Shown: positions 48,080 to 61,330 of the stretch, piece after piece | Layout: every line of letters begins with the position of its first letter | How positions within the stretch are numbered: position 1 is the first letter of the stretch | Assembly (NCBI GenBank): GCA_964059195.1 | Contig: CAXKWD010000005.1 | Span: 139,587,686-139,651,685, forward strand | Direction: 5' to 3' | Length of the DNA stretch: 64,000 bases | Origin: Ectobius pallidus | Lineage: Eukaryota > Arthropoda > Insecta > Blattodea > Ectobiidae | Position numbers and translations under genes: made by a program | The notes under the pieces: generated by a model | Seen by the model: only the letters and a program-made list of their open reading frames with translations | Databases searched by the model: none | Told to the model about the DNA's origin: nothing

Positions 48080-50040
48080 TTGAAAATTTCGAAAAATGCG
48101 CCCAGAATTCCGAGAAAGCTAACCCCTTTGAAAATTTCGAAAAATGCGCCCAGAATTCCGAGAAGGCTAACCCCTTTGAAAATTTCGAAAAATGCGCCCA
48201 GAATTCCGAGAAGGCTAACCCCTTTGAAAATTTCGAAAAATGAGCCCAGAATTCCGAGAAGGCTAACCCCTTTGAAAATTTCGAAAAATGCGCCCAGAAT
48301 TCCGTGAAGTCAAACCCCTTTGAAAATTTCGATTAATGCGCCCAGAATTCCGAGAAGGCTAACCCCTTTGAAAATTTCGAAAAATGCGCCCAGAATTCCG
48401 TGAAGGCTAAGCTCTTTGAAAATTTCGAAAAATGCGCCCAGAATTCTGTGAAGGCTAACCCCTTTGAAAATTTCAAAAATGCGCCCAGAATTCCGAGAAG
48501 GCTAACCCCTCTGAAAATTTCGAAAAATGCGCCCAGAATTCCGAGAAGGCTCACCTTTTTGAAAATTTCGAAAAATCGCCCAGAATTCCGAGAAGGCTAA
48601 CCCCTTTGAAAATTTCGAAAAATGCGCCCAGAATTCCGAGAAGGCTAACCCCTTTGAAAATTTCGAAAAATGAGCCCAGAATTCCGAGAAGGCTAACCCC
48701 TTTGAAAATTTCGAAAAATGCGCCCAGAATTCCGTGAAGTCAAACCCCTTTGAAAATTTCGATTAATGCGCCCAGAATTCCGAGAAGGCTAACCCCTTTG
48801 AAAATTTCGAAAAATGCGCCCAGAATTCCGTGAAGGCTAAGCTCTTTGAAAATTTCGAAAAATGCGCCCAGAATTCTGTGAAGGCTAACCCCTTTGAAAA
48901 TTTCAAAAATGCGCCCAGAATTCCGAGAAGGCTAACCCCTCTGAAAATTTCGAAAAATGCGCCCAGAATTCCGAGAAGGCTGACCTTTTTGAAAATTTCG
49001 AAAAATGCGCCCAGAATTCCGAGAAGGCTAACCCCTTTGAAAATTTTGAAAAATGCGCCCAGAATTCCGAGAAGGCTAACCCCTTTGAAAATTTCGAAAA
49101 ATGCGCCCAGATTCCGAGAAGGCTAACCCCTTTGAAAATTTCGAAAAATGCGCCCAGAATTCCGAGAAGGCTAACCCCTTTGAAAATTTTGAAAAATGCG
49201 CCCAGAATTCCGTGAAGCCTAACCCCTTTGAAAATTTCGAAAAATCGCCCAGAATTCCGAGAAGGCTAACCCCTTTGAAAATTTCGAAAAATGCGCCCAG
49301 AATTCCGTGAAGGCTAACCCCTTTGAAAATTTCGAAAAATGGGCCCAGAATTCCGAGAAAGCTAACCCCCTTGAAAATTTCGAAAAATGCGCCCAGAATT
49401 CCGAGAAGGCTAACCGTTTTAAAAATTTCGAAAAATGCGCCCAGAATTCCGAGAAGGCTAACCCCTTTGAAAATTTCGAAAAATGCGCCCAGAATTCCGA
49501 GAAGGCTAACCCTTTTGAAAATTTCGAAAAATGCGCCCAGAATTCCGAAAAGGCTAACCCCTTTGAAAATTTCGAAAAATGCTCCCAGAATTCAGAGAAG
49601 GCTAACCCCTTTGAAAATTTCGAAAAATGCGCCCAGAATTCCGAGAAGGCTAACCCCTTTGAAAATTTCGAAAAATGCGCCCAGAATTCCGAGAAGGCTA
49701 ACCCCTTTGAAAATATCCAAAAATGAGCCAGGAATTCCGAGAAGGCTAACCTTATTGAAAATTTCGAAAAATTCGCCCAGAATTCCGAGAAGGCTAACCC
49801 CTTTGAAAATTTCGAAAAATGCGCACAGAATTCCGAGAAGGCTAACCCCTTTGAAAATTTCGAAAAATGCGCCCAGAATTCCGAGAAGGCTAACCCCTTT
49901 AAAAATTTCGAAAATGCGCCCAGAATTCCGAAAAGGCTAACCCCTTTGAAAATTTCGAAAAATCGCCCAGAATTCCGAGAAGGCTAACCCCTTTGAAAAT
50001 TTCGAAAAATGCGCCCAGAATTCCGTGAAGGCTAACCACT
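48080..50040. repeat. Domain B unit (41 monomers), second copy
   Basis: Spacing is 1961 bp. It reproduces 32014-33975 at offset 16066, dropping to 16065 after the position where 32722 has an extra T. Confidence 0.85.
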
Positions 50041-52002
50041 TTGAAAATATCGAAAAATGCGCCCAGAATTCCGAGAAAGCTAACCCCTTTGAAAATTTCG
50101 AAAAATGCGCCCAGAATTCCGAGAAGGCTAACCCCTTTGAAAATTTCGAAAAATGCGCCCAGAATTCCGAGAAGGCTAACCCCTTTGAAAATTTCGAAAA
50201 ATGAGCCCAGAATTCCGAGAAGGCTAACCCCTTTGAAAATTTCGAAAAATGCGCCCAGAATTCCGTGAAGTCAAACCCCTTTGAAAATTTCGATTAATGC
50301 GCCCAGAATTCCGAGAAGGCTAACCCCTTTGAAAATTTCGAAAAATGCGCCCAGAATTCCGTGAAGGCTAAGCTCTTTGAAAATTTCGAAAAATGCGCCC
50401 AGAATTCTGTGAAGGCTAACCCCTTTGAAAATTTCAAAAATGCGCCCAGAATTCCGAGAAGGCTAACCCCTCTGAAAATTTCGAAAAATGCGCCCAGAAT
50501 TCCGAGAAGGCTGACCTTTTTGAAAATTTCGAAAAATGCGCCCAGAATTCCGAGAAGGCTAACCCCTTTGAAAATTTTGAAAAATGCGCCCAGAATTCCG
50601 AGAAGGCTAACCCCTTTGAAAATTTCGAAAAATGCGCCCAGATTCCGAGAAGGCTAACCCCTTTGAAAATTTCGAAAAATGCGCCCAGAATTCCGAGAAG
50701 GCTAACCCCTTTGAAAATTTTGAAAAATGCGCCCAGAATTCCGTGAAGCCTAACCCCTTTGAAAATTTCGAAAAATCGCCCAGAATTCCGAGAAGGCTAA
50801 CCCCTTTGAAAATTTCGAAAAATGCGCCCAGAATTCCGTGAAGGCTAACCCCTTTGAAAATTTCGAAAAATGGGCCCAGAATTCCGAGAAAGCTAACCCC
50901 CTTGAAAATTTCGAAAAATGCGCCCAGAATTCCGAGAAGGCTAACCGTTTTAAAAATTTCGAAAAATGCGCCCAGAATTCCGAGAAGGCTAACCCCTTTG
51001 AAAATTTCGAAAAATGCGCCCAGAATTCCGAGAAGGCTAACCCTTTTGAAAATTTCGAAAAATGCGCCCAGAATTCCGAAAAGGCTAACCCCTTTGAAAA
51101 TTTCGAAAAATGCTCCCAGAATTCAGAGAAGGCTAACCCCTTTGAAAATTTCGAAAAATGCGCCCAGAATTCCGAGAAGGCTAACCCCTTTGAAAATTTC
51201 GAAAAATGCGCCCAGAATTCCGAGAAGGCTAACCCCTTTGAAAATATCCAAAAATGAGCCAGGAATTCCGAGAAGGCTAACCCCTTTGAAAATTTCCAAA
51301 ATGCGCCCAGAATTCCGAGAAGGCTAACCCCTCTGAAAATTTCGAAAAATGCCCCCAGAATTCCGAGATGGCTAACCTTATTGAAAATTTCGAAAAATTC
51401 GCCCAGAATTCCGAGAAGGCTAACCCCTTTGAAAATTTCGAAAAATGCGCCCAGAATTCCGAGAAGGCTAACCCCTTTGAAAATTTCGAAAAATGCGCCC
51501 AGAATTCCGAGAAGGCTAACCCCTTTGAAAATTTCGAAAAATGCGCCCAGAATTCCGTGAAGGCTAACCCCTTTGAAAATATCGAAAAATGCGTCCAGAA
51601 TTCCGAGAAGTCAAACCCCTCTGAAAATTTCGATTAATGCGCCCAGAATTCCGAGAAGGCTAACCCCTTTGAAAATTTCGAAAAATGCGCCCAGAATTCC
51701 GAGAAGGCTAACCCCTTTGAAAATTTCGAAAAATGCGCCGAGAATTCCGAGAAGGCTAACCCCTTTGAAAATTTCGAAAAATGCGCACAGAATTCCGAGA
51801 AGGCTAACCCCTTTGAAAATTTCGAAAAATGCGCCCAGAATTCCGAGAAGGCTAACCCCTTTAAAAATTTCGAAAATGCGCCCAGAATTCCGAAAAGGCT
51901 AACCCCTTTGAAAATTTCGAAAAATCGCCCAGAATTCCGAGAAGGCTAACCCCTTTGAAAATTTCGAAAAATGCGCCCAGAATTCCGTGAAGGCTAACCA
52001 CT
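50041..52002. repeat. Tandem 2-kb higher-order unit, copy 1
   Basis: Spacing is 1962 bp (41 x 48 minus 6). It is the first of three consecutive units with the same monomer order: AAGCTC, GCTGACC, CCCAGATTCC, AATCGCCC, GGGCCC, AACCGTTTTAAAAATTTC, GAATTCAG, CCAAAAATGAGCCAGG, GAGATGG, GCGTCC. Confidence 0.9.
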
Positions 52003-54059
52003 TTGAAAATATCGAAAAATGCGCCCAGAATTCCGAGAAAGCTAACCCCTTTGAAAATTTCGAAAAATGCGCCCAGAATTCCGAGAAGGCTAACCCCTTT
52101 GAAAATTTCGAAAAATGCGCCCAGAATTCCGAGAAGGCTAACCCCTTTGAAAATTTCGAAAAATGAGCCCAGAATTCCGAGAAGGCTAACCCCTTTGAAA
52201 ATTTCGAAAAATGCGCCCAGAATTCCGTGAAGTCAAACCCCTTTGAAAATTTCGATTAATGCGCCCAGAATTCCGAGAAGGCTAACCCCTTTGAAAATTT
52301 CGAAAAATGCGCCCAGAATTCCGTGAAGGCTAAGCTCTTTGAAAATTTCGAAAAATGCGCCCAGAATTCTGTGAAGGCTAACCCCTTTGAAAATTTCAAA
52401 AATGCGCCCAGAATTCCGAGAAGGCTAACCCCTCTGAAAATTTCGAAAAATGCGCCCAGAATTCCGAGAAGGCTCACCTTTTTGAAAATTTCGAAAAATG
52501 CGGCCAGAATTCCGAGAAGGCTAACCCCTTTGAAAATTTTGAAAAATGCGCCCAGAATTCCGAGAAGGCTAACCCCTTTGAAAATTTCGAAAAATGCGCC
52601 CAGATTCCGAGAAGGCTAACCCCTTTGAAAATTTCGAAAAATGCGCCCAGAATTCCGAGAAGGCTAACCCCTTTGAAAATTTTGAAAAATGCGCCCAGAA
52701 TTCCGAGAAGGCTAACCCCTTTGAAAATTTTGAAAAATGCGCCCAGAATTCCGTGAAGCCTAACCCCTTTGAAAATTTCGAAAAATCGCCCAGAATTCCG
52801 AGAAGGCTAACCCCTTTGAAAATTTCGAAAAATCGCCCAGAATTCCGAGAAGGCTAACCCCTTTGAAAATTTCGAAAAATGCGCCCAGAATTCCGTGAAG
52901 GCTAACCCCTTTGAAAATTTCGAAAAATGGGCCCAGAATTCCGAGAAAGCTAACCCCCTTGAAAATTTCGAAAAATGCGCCCAGAATTCCGAGAAGGCTA
53001 ACCGTTTTAAAAATTTCGAAAAATGCGCCCAGAATTCCGAGAAGGCTAACCCCTTTGAAAATTTCGAAAAATGCGCCCAGAATTCCGAGAAGGCTAACCC
53101 TTTTGAAAATTTCGAAAAATGCGCCCAGAATTCCGAAAAGGCTAACCCCTTTGAAAATTTCGAAAAATGCTCCCAGAATTCAGAGAAGGCTAACCCCTTT
53201 GAAAATTTCGAAAAATGCGCCCAGAATTCCGAGAAGGCTAACCCCTTTGAAAATTTCGAAAAATGCGCCCAGAATTCCGAGAAGGCTAACCCCTTTGAAA
53301 ATATCCAAAAATGAGCCAGGAATTCCGAGAAGGCTAACCCCTTTGAAAATTTCCAAAATGCGCCCAGAATTCCGAGAAGGCTAACCCCTCTGAAAATTTC
53401 GAAAAATGCCCCCAGAATTCCGAGATGGCTAACCTTATTGAAAATTTCGAAAAATTCGCCCAGAATTCCGAGAAGGCTAACCCCTTTGAAAATTTCGAAA
53501 AATGCGCCCAGAATTCCGAGAAGGCTAACCCCTTTGAAAATTTCGAAAAATGCGCCCAGAATTCCGAGAAGGCTAACCCCTTTGAAAATTTCGAAAAATG
53601 CGCCCAGAATTCCGTGAAGGCTAACCCCTTTGAAAATATCGAAAAATGCGTCCAGAATTCCGAGAAGTCAAACCCCTCTGAAAATTTCGATTAATGCGCC
53701 CAGAATTCCGAGAAGGCTAACCCCTTTGAAAATTTCGAAAAATGCGCCCAGAATTCCGAGAAGGCTAACCCCTTTGAAAATTTCGAAAAATGCGCCGAGA
53801 ATTCCGAGAAGGCTAACCCCTTTGAAAATTTCGAAAAATGCGCACAGAATTCCGAGAAGGCTAACCCCTTTGAAAATTTCGAAAAATGCGCCCAGAATTC
53901 CGAGAAGGCTAACCCCTTTAAAAATTTCGAAAATGCGCCCAGAATTCCGAAAAGGCTAACCCCTTTGAAAATTTCGAAAAATCGCCCAGAATTCCGAGAA
54001 GGCTAACCCCTTTGAAAATTTCGAAAAATGCGCCCAGAATTCCGTGAAGGCTAACCACT
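52003..54059. repeat. Tandem 2-kb higher-order unit, copy 2
   Basis: Spacing is 2057 bp, longer than copy 1 by 95 bp (one 48-mer plus one 47-mer). The extras are a second TTTTGAAAAATGC monomer near 52730 and a second AATCGCCC monomer near 52832. It reads GCTCACC near 52475 where copy 1 has GCTGACC, and AATGCGGCC near 52500. Confidence 0.9.
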
Positions 54060-56069
54060 TTGAAAATATCGAAAAATGCGCCCAGAATTCCGAGAAAGCT
54101 AACCCCTTTGAAAATTTCGAAAAATGCGCCCAGAATTCCGAGAAGGCTAACCCCTTTGAAAATTTCGAAAAATGCGCCCAGAATTCCGAGAAGGCTAACC
54201 CCTTTGAAAATTTCGAAAAATGAGCCCAGAATTCCGAGAAGGCTAACCCCTTTGAAAATTTCGAAAAATGCGCCCAGAATTCCGTGAAGTCAAACCCCTT
54301 TGAAAATTTCGATTAATGCGCCCAGAATTCCGAGAAGGCTAACCCCTTTGAAAATTTCGAAAAATGCGCCCAGAATTCCGTGAAGGCTAAGCTCTTTGAA
54401 AATTTCGAAAAATGCGCCCAGAATTCTGTGAAGGCTAACCCCTTTGAAAATTTCAAAAATGCGCCCAGAATTCCGAGAAGGCTAACCCCTCTGAAAATTT
54501 CGAAAAATGCGCCCAGAATTCCGAGAAGGCTCACCTTTTTGAAAATTTCGAAAAATGCGGCCAGAATTCCGAGAAGGCTAACCCCTTTGAAAATTTTGAA
54601 AAATGCGCCCAGAATTCCGAGAAGGCTAACCCCTTTGAAAATTTCGAAAAATGCGCCCAGATTCCGAGAAGGCTAACCCCTTTGAAAATTTCGAAAAATG
54701 CGCCCAGAATTCCGAGAAGGCTAACCCCTTTGAAAATTTTGAAAAATGCGCCCAGAATTCCGAGAAGGCTAACCCCTTTGAAAATTTTGAAAAATGCGCC
54801 CAGAATTCCGTGAAGCCTAACCCCTTTGAAAATTTCGAAAAATCGCCCAGAATTCCGAGAAGGCTAACCCCTTTGAAAATTTCGAAAAATGCGCCCAGAA
54901 TTCCGTGAAGGCTAACCCCTTTGAAAATTTCGAAAAATGGGCCCAGAATTCCGAGAAAGCTAACCCCCTTGAAAATTTCGAAAAATGCGCCCAGAATTCC
55001 GAGAAGGCTAACCGTTTTAAAAATTTCGAAAAATGCGCCCAGAATTCCGAGAAGGCTAACCCCTTTGAAAATTTCGAAAAATGCGCCCAGAATTCCGAGA
55101 AGGCTAACCCTTTTGAAAATTTCGAAAAATGCGCCCAGAATTCCGAAAAGGCTAACCCCTTTGAAAATTTCGAAAAATGCTCCCAGAATTCAGAGAAGGC
55201 TAACCCCTTTGAAAATTTCGAAAAATGCGCCCAGAATTCCGAGAAGGCTAACCCCTTTGAAAATTTCGAAAAATGCGCCCAGAATTCCGAGAAGGCTAAC
55301 CCCTTTGAAAATATCCAAAAATGAGCCAGGAATTCCGAGAAGGCTAACCCATTTGAAAATTTCCAAAATGCGCCCAGAATTCCGAGAAGGCTAACCCCTC
55401 TGAAAATTTCGAAAAATGCCCCCAGAATTCCGAGATGGCTAACCTTATTGAAAATTTCGAAAAATTCGCCCAGAATTCCGAGAAGGCTAACCCCTTTGAA
55501 AATTTCGAAAAATGCGCCCAGAATTCCGAGAAGGCTAACCCCTTTGAAAATTTCGAAAAATGCGCCCAGAATTCCGAGAAGGCTAACCCCTTTGAAAATT
55601 TCGAAAAATGCGCCCAGAATTCCGTGAAGGCTAACCCCTTTGAAAATATCGAAAAATGCGTCCAGAATTCCGAGAAGTCAAACCCCTCTGAAAATTTCGA
55701 TTAATGCGCCCAGAATTCCGAGAAGGCTAACCCCTTTCAAAATTTCGAAAAATGCGCCCAGAATTCCGAGAAGGCTAACCCCTTTGAAAATTTCGAAAAA
55801 TGCGCCGAGAATTCCGAGAAGGCTAACCCCTTTAAAAATTTCGAAAAATGCGCCCAGAATTCCGAGAAGGCTAACCCCATTGAAAATTTCGATTAATGCG
55901 CACAGAATTCCGAGAAGGCTAACCCCTTTAAAAATTTCGAAAATGCGCCCAGAATTCCGAAAAGGCTAACCCCTTTGAAAATTTCGAAAAATCGCCCAGA
56001 ATTCCGAGAAGGCTAACCCCTTTGAAAATTTCGAAAAATGCGCCCAGAATTCCGTGAAGGCTAACCACT
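54060..56069. repeat. Tandem 2-kb higher-order unit, copy 3
   Basis: Spacing is 2010 bp, one monomer longer than copy 1. It keeps the extra TTTTGAAAAATGC monomer of copy 2 but not the extra AATCGCCC. Its end (about 55640-55900) switches to the form of 24500-24770 with TTTCAAAATTTC, GCGCCGAG and GATTAATGCGCACAG. Confidence 0.85.
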
Positions 56070-56690
56070 TTGAAAATATCGAAAAATGCGCCCAGAATTC
56101 CGAGAAAGCTAACCCCTTTGAAAATTTCGAAAAATGCGCCCAGAATTCCGAGAAGGCTAACCCCTTTGAAAATTTCGAAAAATGCGCCCAGAATTCCGAG
56201 AAGGCTAACCCCTTTGAAAATTTCGAAAAATGAGCCCAGAATTCCGAGAAGGCTAACCCCTTTGAAAATTTTGAAAAATGCGCCCAGAATTCCGTGAAGT
56301 CAAACCGCTTTGAAAATTTCGATTAATGCGCCCAGAATTCCGAGAAGGCTAACCCCTTTGAAAATTTCGAAAAATGCGCCCAGAATTCCGAGAAGGCTAA
56401 CCCCTCTGAAAATTTCGAAAAATGCGCCCAAATTCCGAGAAGGCTAACCCCTTTGAAAATTTCGAAAAATGCGCACAGAATTCCGAGAAGGCTAACCCCT
56501 TTGAAAATTTCGAAAAATGCGCCCAGAATTCCGAGAAGGCTAACCCCTTTAAAAATTTCGAAAATGCGCCCAGAATTCCGAAAAGGCTAACCCCTTTGAA
56601 AATTTCGAAAAATCGCCCAGAATTCCGAGAAGGCTAACCCCTTTGAAAATTTCGAAAAATGCGCCCAGAATTCCGTGAAGGCTAACCACT
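56070..56690. repeat. Shortest domain B unit (13 monomers)
   Basis: Spacing is 621 bp (13 x 48 minus 3). It copies 25027-25600 at offset 31043, including the CCCAAATTCC 47-mer (25385 and 56428) and GTCAAACCGC. It is the only place where two GAGAAAGCT markers are this close. Confidence 0.85.
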
Positions 56691-58363
56691 TTGAAAATAT
56701 CGAAAAATGCGCCCAGAATTCCGAGAAAGCTAACCCCTTTGAAAATTTCGAAAAATGCGCCCAGAATTCCGAGAAGGCTAACCCCTTTGAAAATTTCGAA
56801 AAATGCGCCCAGAATTCCGAGAAGGCTAACCCCTTTGAAAATTTCGAAAAATGAGCCCAGAATTCCGAGAAGTCTAACCCCTTTGAAAATTTCGAAAAAT
56901 GCGCCCAGAATTCCGTGAAGTCAAACCCCTTTGAAAATTTCGATTAATGCGCCCAGAATTCCGAGAAGGCTAACCCCTTTGAAAATTTCGAAAAATGCGC
57001 CCAGAATTCCGTGAAGGCTAAGCTCTTTGAAAATTTCGAAAAATGCGCCCAGAATTCTGTGAAGGCTAACCCCTTTGAAAATTTCAAAAATGCGCCCAGA
57101 ATTCCGAGAAGGCTAACCCCTCTGAAAATTTCGAAAAATGCGCCCAGAATTCCGAGAAGGCTCACCTTTTTGAAAATTTCGAAAAATGCGGCCAGAATTC
57201 CGAGAAGGCTAACCCCTTTGAAAATTTTGAAAAATGCGCCCAGAATTCCGAGAAGGCTAACCCCTTTGAAAATTTCGAAAAATGCGCCCAGATTCCGAGA
57301 AGGCTAACCCCTTTGAAAATTTCGAAAAATGCGCCCAGAATTCCGAGAAGGCTAACCCCTTTGAAAATTTTGAAAAATGCGCCCAGAATTCCGTGAAGCC
57401 TAACCCCTTTGAAAATTTCGAAAAATCGCCCAGAATTCCGAGAAGGCTAACCCCTTTGAAAATTTCGAAAAATGCGCCCAGAATTCCGTGAAGGCTAACC
57501 CCTTTGAAAATTTCGAAAAATGGGCCCAGAATTCCGAGAAAGCTAACCCCCTTGAAAATTTCGAAAAATGCGCCCAGAATTCCGAGAAGGCTAACCGTTT
57601 TAAAAATTTCGAAAAATCCGCCCAGAATTCCGAGAAGGCTAACCCCTTTGAAAATTTCGAAAAATGCGCCCAGAATTCCGAGAAGGCTAACCCTTTTGAA
57701 AATTTCGAAAAATGCGCCCAGAATTCCGAAAAGGCTAACCCCTTTGAAAATTTCGAAAAATGCTCCCAGAATTCAGAGAAGGCTAACCCATTTGAAAATT
57801 TCGAAAAATGCGCCCAGAATTCCGAGAAGGCTAACCCCTTTGAAAATTTCCAAAATGCGCCCAGAATTCCGAGAAGGCTAACCCCTCTGAAAATTTCGAA
57901 AAATGCCCCCAGAATTCCGAGATGGCTAACCTTTTTGAAAATTTCGAAAAATTCGCCCAGAATTCCGAGAAGGCTAACCCCTTTGAAAATTTCGAAAAAT
58001 GCGCCCAGAATTCCGAGAAGGCTAACCCCTTTGAAAATTTCGAAAAATGCGCCCAGAATTCCGAGAAGGCTAACCCCTTTGAAAATTTCGAAAAATGCGC
58101 CCAGATTCCGAGAAGGCTAACCCCTTTGAAAATTTCGAAAAATGCGCACAGAATTCCGAGAAGGCTAACCCCTTTGAAAATTTCGAAAAATGCGCCCAGA
58201 ATTCCGAGAAGGCTAACCCCTTTAAAAATTTCGAAAATGCGCCCAGAATTCCGAAAAGGCTAACCCCTTTGAAAATTTCGAAAAATCGCCCAGAATTCCG
58301 AGAAGGCTAACCCCTTTGAAAATTTCGAAAAATGCGCCCAGAATTCCGTGAAGGCTAACCACT
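56691..58363. repeat. Domain B unit (about 35 monomers)
   Basis: Spacing is 1673 bp (35 x 48 minus 7). It begins like the 2-kb units, with a private GAAGTCTAACC monomer near 56870 and AATCCGCCC near 57615 (also 62255). From about 57757 it changes to the form of 28440 onward (offset 29317). Confidence 0.8.
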
Positions 58364-61330
58364 TTGAAAATATCGAAAAATGCGCCCAGAATTCCGAGAA
58401 AGCTAACCCCTTTGAAAATTTCGAAAAATGCGCCCAGAATTCCGAGAAGGCTAACCCCTTTGAAAATTTCGAAAAATGCGCCCAGAATTCCGAGAAGGCT
58501 AACCCCTTTGAAAATTTCGAAAAATGAGCCCAGAATTCCGAGAAGGCTAACCCCTTTGAAAATTTCGAAAAATGCGCCCAGAATTCCGTGAAGTCAAACC
58601 CCTTTGAAAATTTCGATTAATGCGCCCAGAATTCCGAGAAGGCTAACCCCTTTGAAAATTTCGAAAAATGCGCCCAGAATTCCGTGAAGGCTAATCTCTT
58701 TGAAAATTTCGAAAAATGCGCCCAGAATTCTGTGAAGGCTAACCCCTTTGAAAATTTCAAAAATGCGCCCAGAATTCCGAGAAGGCTAACCCCTCTGAAA
58801 ATTTCGAAAAATGCGCCCAGAATTCCGAGAAGGCTGACCTTTTTGAAAATTTCGAAAAATGCGGCCAGAATTCCGAGAAGGCTAACCCCTTTGAAAATTT
58901 TGAAAAATGCGCCCAGAATTCCGAGAAGGCTAACCCCTTTGAAAATTTCGAAAAATGCGCCCAGATTCCGAGAAGGCTAACCCCTTTGAAAATTTCGAAA
59001 AATGCGCCCAGAATTCCGAGAAGGCTAACCCCTTTGAAAATTTTGAAAAATGCGCCCAGAATTCCGTGAAGCCTAACCCCTTTGAAAATTTCGAAAAATC
59101 GCCCAGAATTCCGAGAAGGCTAACCCCTTTGAAAATTTCGAAAAATGCGCCCAGAATTCCGTGAAGGCTAACCCCTTTGAAAATTTCGAAAAATGGGCCC
59201 AGAATTCCGAGAAAGCTAACCCCCTTGAAAATTTCGAAAAATGCGCCCAGAATTCCGAGAAGGCTAACCGTTTTAAAAATTTCGAAAAATGCGCCCAGAA
59301 TTCCGAGAAGGCTAACCCCTTTGAAAATTTCGAAAAATGCGCCCAGAATTCCGAGAAGGCTAACCCTTTTGAAAATTTCGAAAAATGCGCCCAGAATTCC
59401 GAAAAGGCTAACCCCTTTGAAAATTTCGAAAAATGCTCCCAGAATTCAGAGAAGGCTAACCCATTTGAAAATTTCGAAAAATGCGCCCAGAATTCCGAGA
59501 AGGCTAACCCCTTTGAAAATTTCCAAAATGCGCCCAGAATTCCGAGAAGGCTAACCCCTCTGAAAATTTCGAAAAATGCCCCCAGAATTCCGAGATGGCT
59601 AACCTTTTTGAAAATTTCGAAAAATTCGCCCAGAATTCCGAGAAGGCTAACCCCTTTGAAAATTTCGAAAAATGCGCCCAGAATTCCGAGAAGGCTAACC
59701 CCTTTGAAAATTTCGAAAAATGCGCCCAGAATTCCGAGAAGGCTAACCCCTTTGAAAATTTCGAAAAATGCGCCCAGAATTCCGTGAAGGCTAACCCCTT
59801 TGAAAATATCGAAAAATGCGTCCAGAATTCCGAGAAGTCAAACCCCTTTGAAAATTTCGATTAATGCGCCCAGAATTCCGAGAAGGCTAACCCCTTTGAA
59901 AATTTCGAAAAATGCGCCCAGAATTCCGTGAAGGCTAACCCCTTTGAAAATTTCGAAAAATGCGCCCAGAATTCCGTGAAGGCTAACCCCTTTGAAAATT
60001 TCGAAAAATGCGCCCAGAATTCCGAGAAGGCTAACCCCTCTGAAAATTTCGAAAAATGCGTCCAGAATTCCGAGAAGGCTGACCTTTTTGAAAATTTCGA
60101 AAAATGCGCCCAGAATTCCGAGAAGGCTAACCCCTTTGAAAATTTTGAAAAATGCGCCCAGAATTCCGAGAAGGCTAACCCCTTTGAAAATTTCGAAAAA
60201 TGCGCCCAGATTCCGAGAAGGCTAACCCCTTTGAAAATTTCGAAAAATGCGCCCAGAATTCCGAGAAGGCTAACCCCTTTGAAAATTTTGAAAAATGCGC
60301 CCAGAATTCCGTGAAGCCTAACCCCTTTGAAAATTTCGAAAAATCGCCCATAATTCCGAGAAGGCTAACCCCTTTAAAAATTTCGAAAAATGCGCCCAGA
60401 ATTCCGTGAAGGCTAACCCCTTTGAAAATTTCGAAAAATGCTCCCAGAATTCAGAGAAGGCTAACCCCTTTGAAAATTTCGAAAAATGCGCCCAGAATTC
60501 CGAGAAGGCTAACCCCTTTGAAAATTTTGAAAAATGCGCTCAGAATTCCGAGAAGGCTAACCCCTTTGAAAATATCCAAAAATGAGCCAGGAATTCCGAG
60601 AAGGCTAACCCCTTTGAAAATTTCCAAAATGCGCCCAGAATTCCGAGAAGGCTAACCCCTCTGAAAATTTCGAAAAATGCCCCCAGAATTCCGAGATGGC
60701 TAACCTTTTTGAAAATTTCGAAAAATTCGCCCAGAATTCCGAGAAGGCTAACCCCTTTGAAAATTTCGAAAAATGCGCCCAGAATTCCGAGAAGGCTAAC
60801 CCCTTTGAAAATTTCGAAAAATGCGCCCAGAATTCCGAGAAGGCTAACCCCTTTGAAAATTTCGAAAAATGCGCCCAGAATTCCGTGAAGGCTAACCCCT
60901 TTGAAAATATCGAAAAATGCGTCCAGAATTCCGAGAAGTCAAACCCCTTTGAAAATTTCGATTAATGCGCCCAGAATTCCGAGAAGGCTAACCCCTTTGA
61001 AAATTTCGAAAAATGCGCCCAGAATTCCGTGAAGGCTAACCCCTTTGAAAATTTTGAAAAATGCGCCCAGAATTCCGAGAAGGCTAACCCCTTTGAAAAT
61101 TTCGAAAAATGCGCCCAGATTCCGAGAAGGCTAACCCCTTTGAAAATTTCGAAAAATGCGCCCAGAATTCCGAGAAGGCTAACCCCTTTGAAAATTTTGA
61201 AAAATGCGCCCAGAATTCCGTAAAGAATAACCCCTTTGAAAATTTCGAAAAATCGCCCATAATTCCGAGAAGGCTAACCCCTTTAAAAATTTCGAAAAAT
61301 GCGCCCAGAATTCCGTGAAGGCTAACCCCT
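58364..61330. repeat. Domain B unit, third 2967-bp copy
   Basis: Reproduces 29047-32013 at offset 29317. A private difference is GTAAAGAATAACC near 61220 where the other copies have GTGAAGAATAACC. Confidence 0.85.

Larger units (their letters stand above)
43797..50415. repeat. 6.6-kb duplicated block, copy 2
   Basis: Partner of 27730-34350. The left edge is the point where the copy of 31379-31490 ends and sequence like 27730 begins, visible as the AGAAATCCGAG monomer near 43850 (partner at 27783). Confidence 0.85.
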
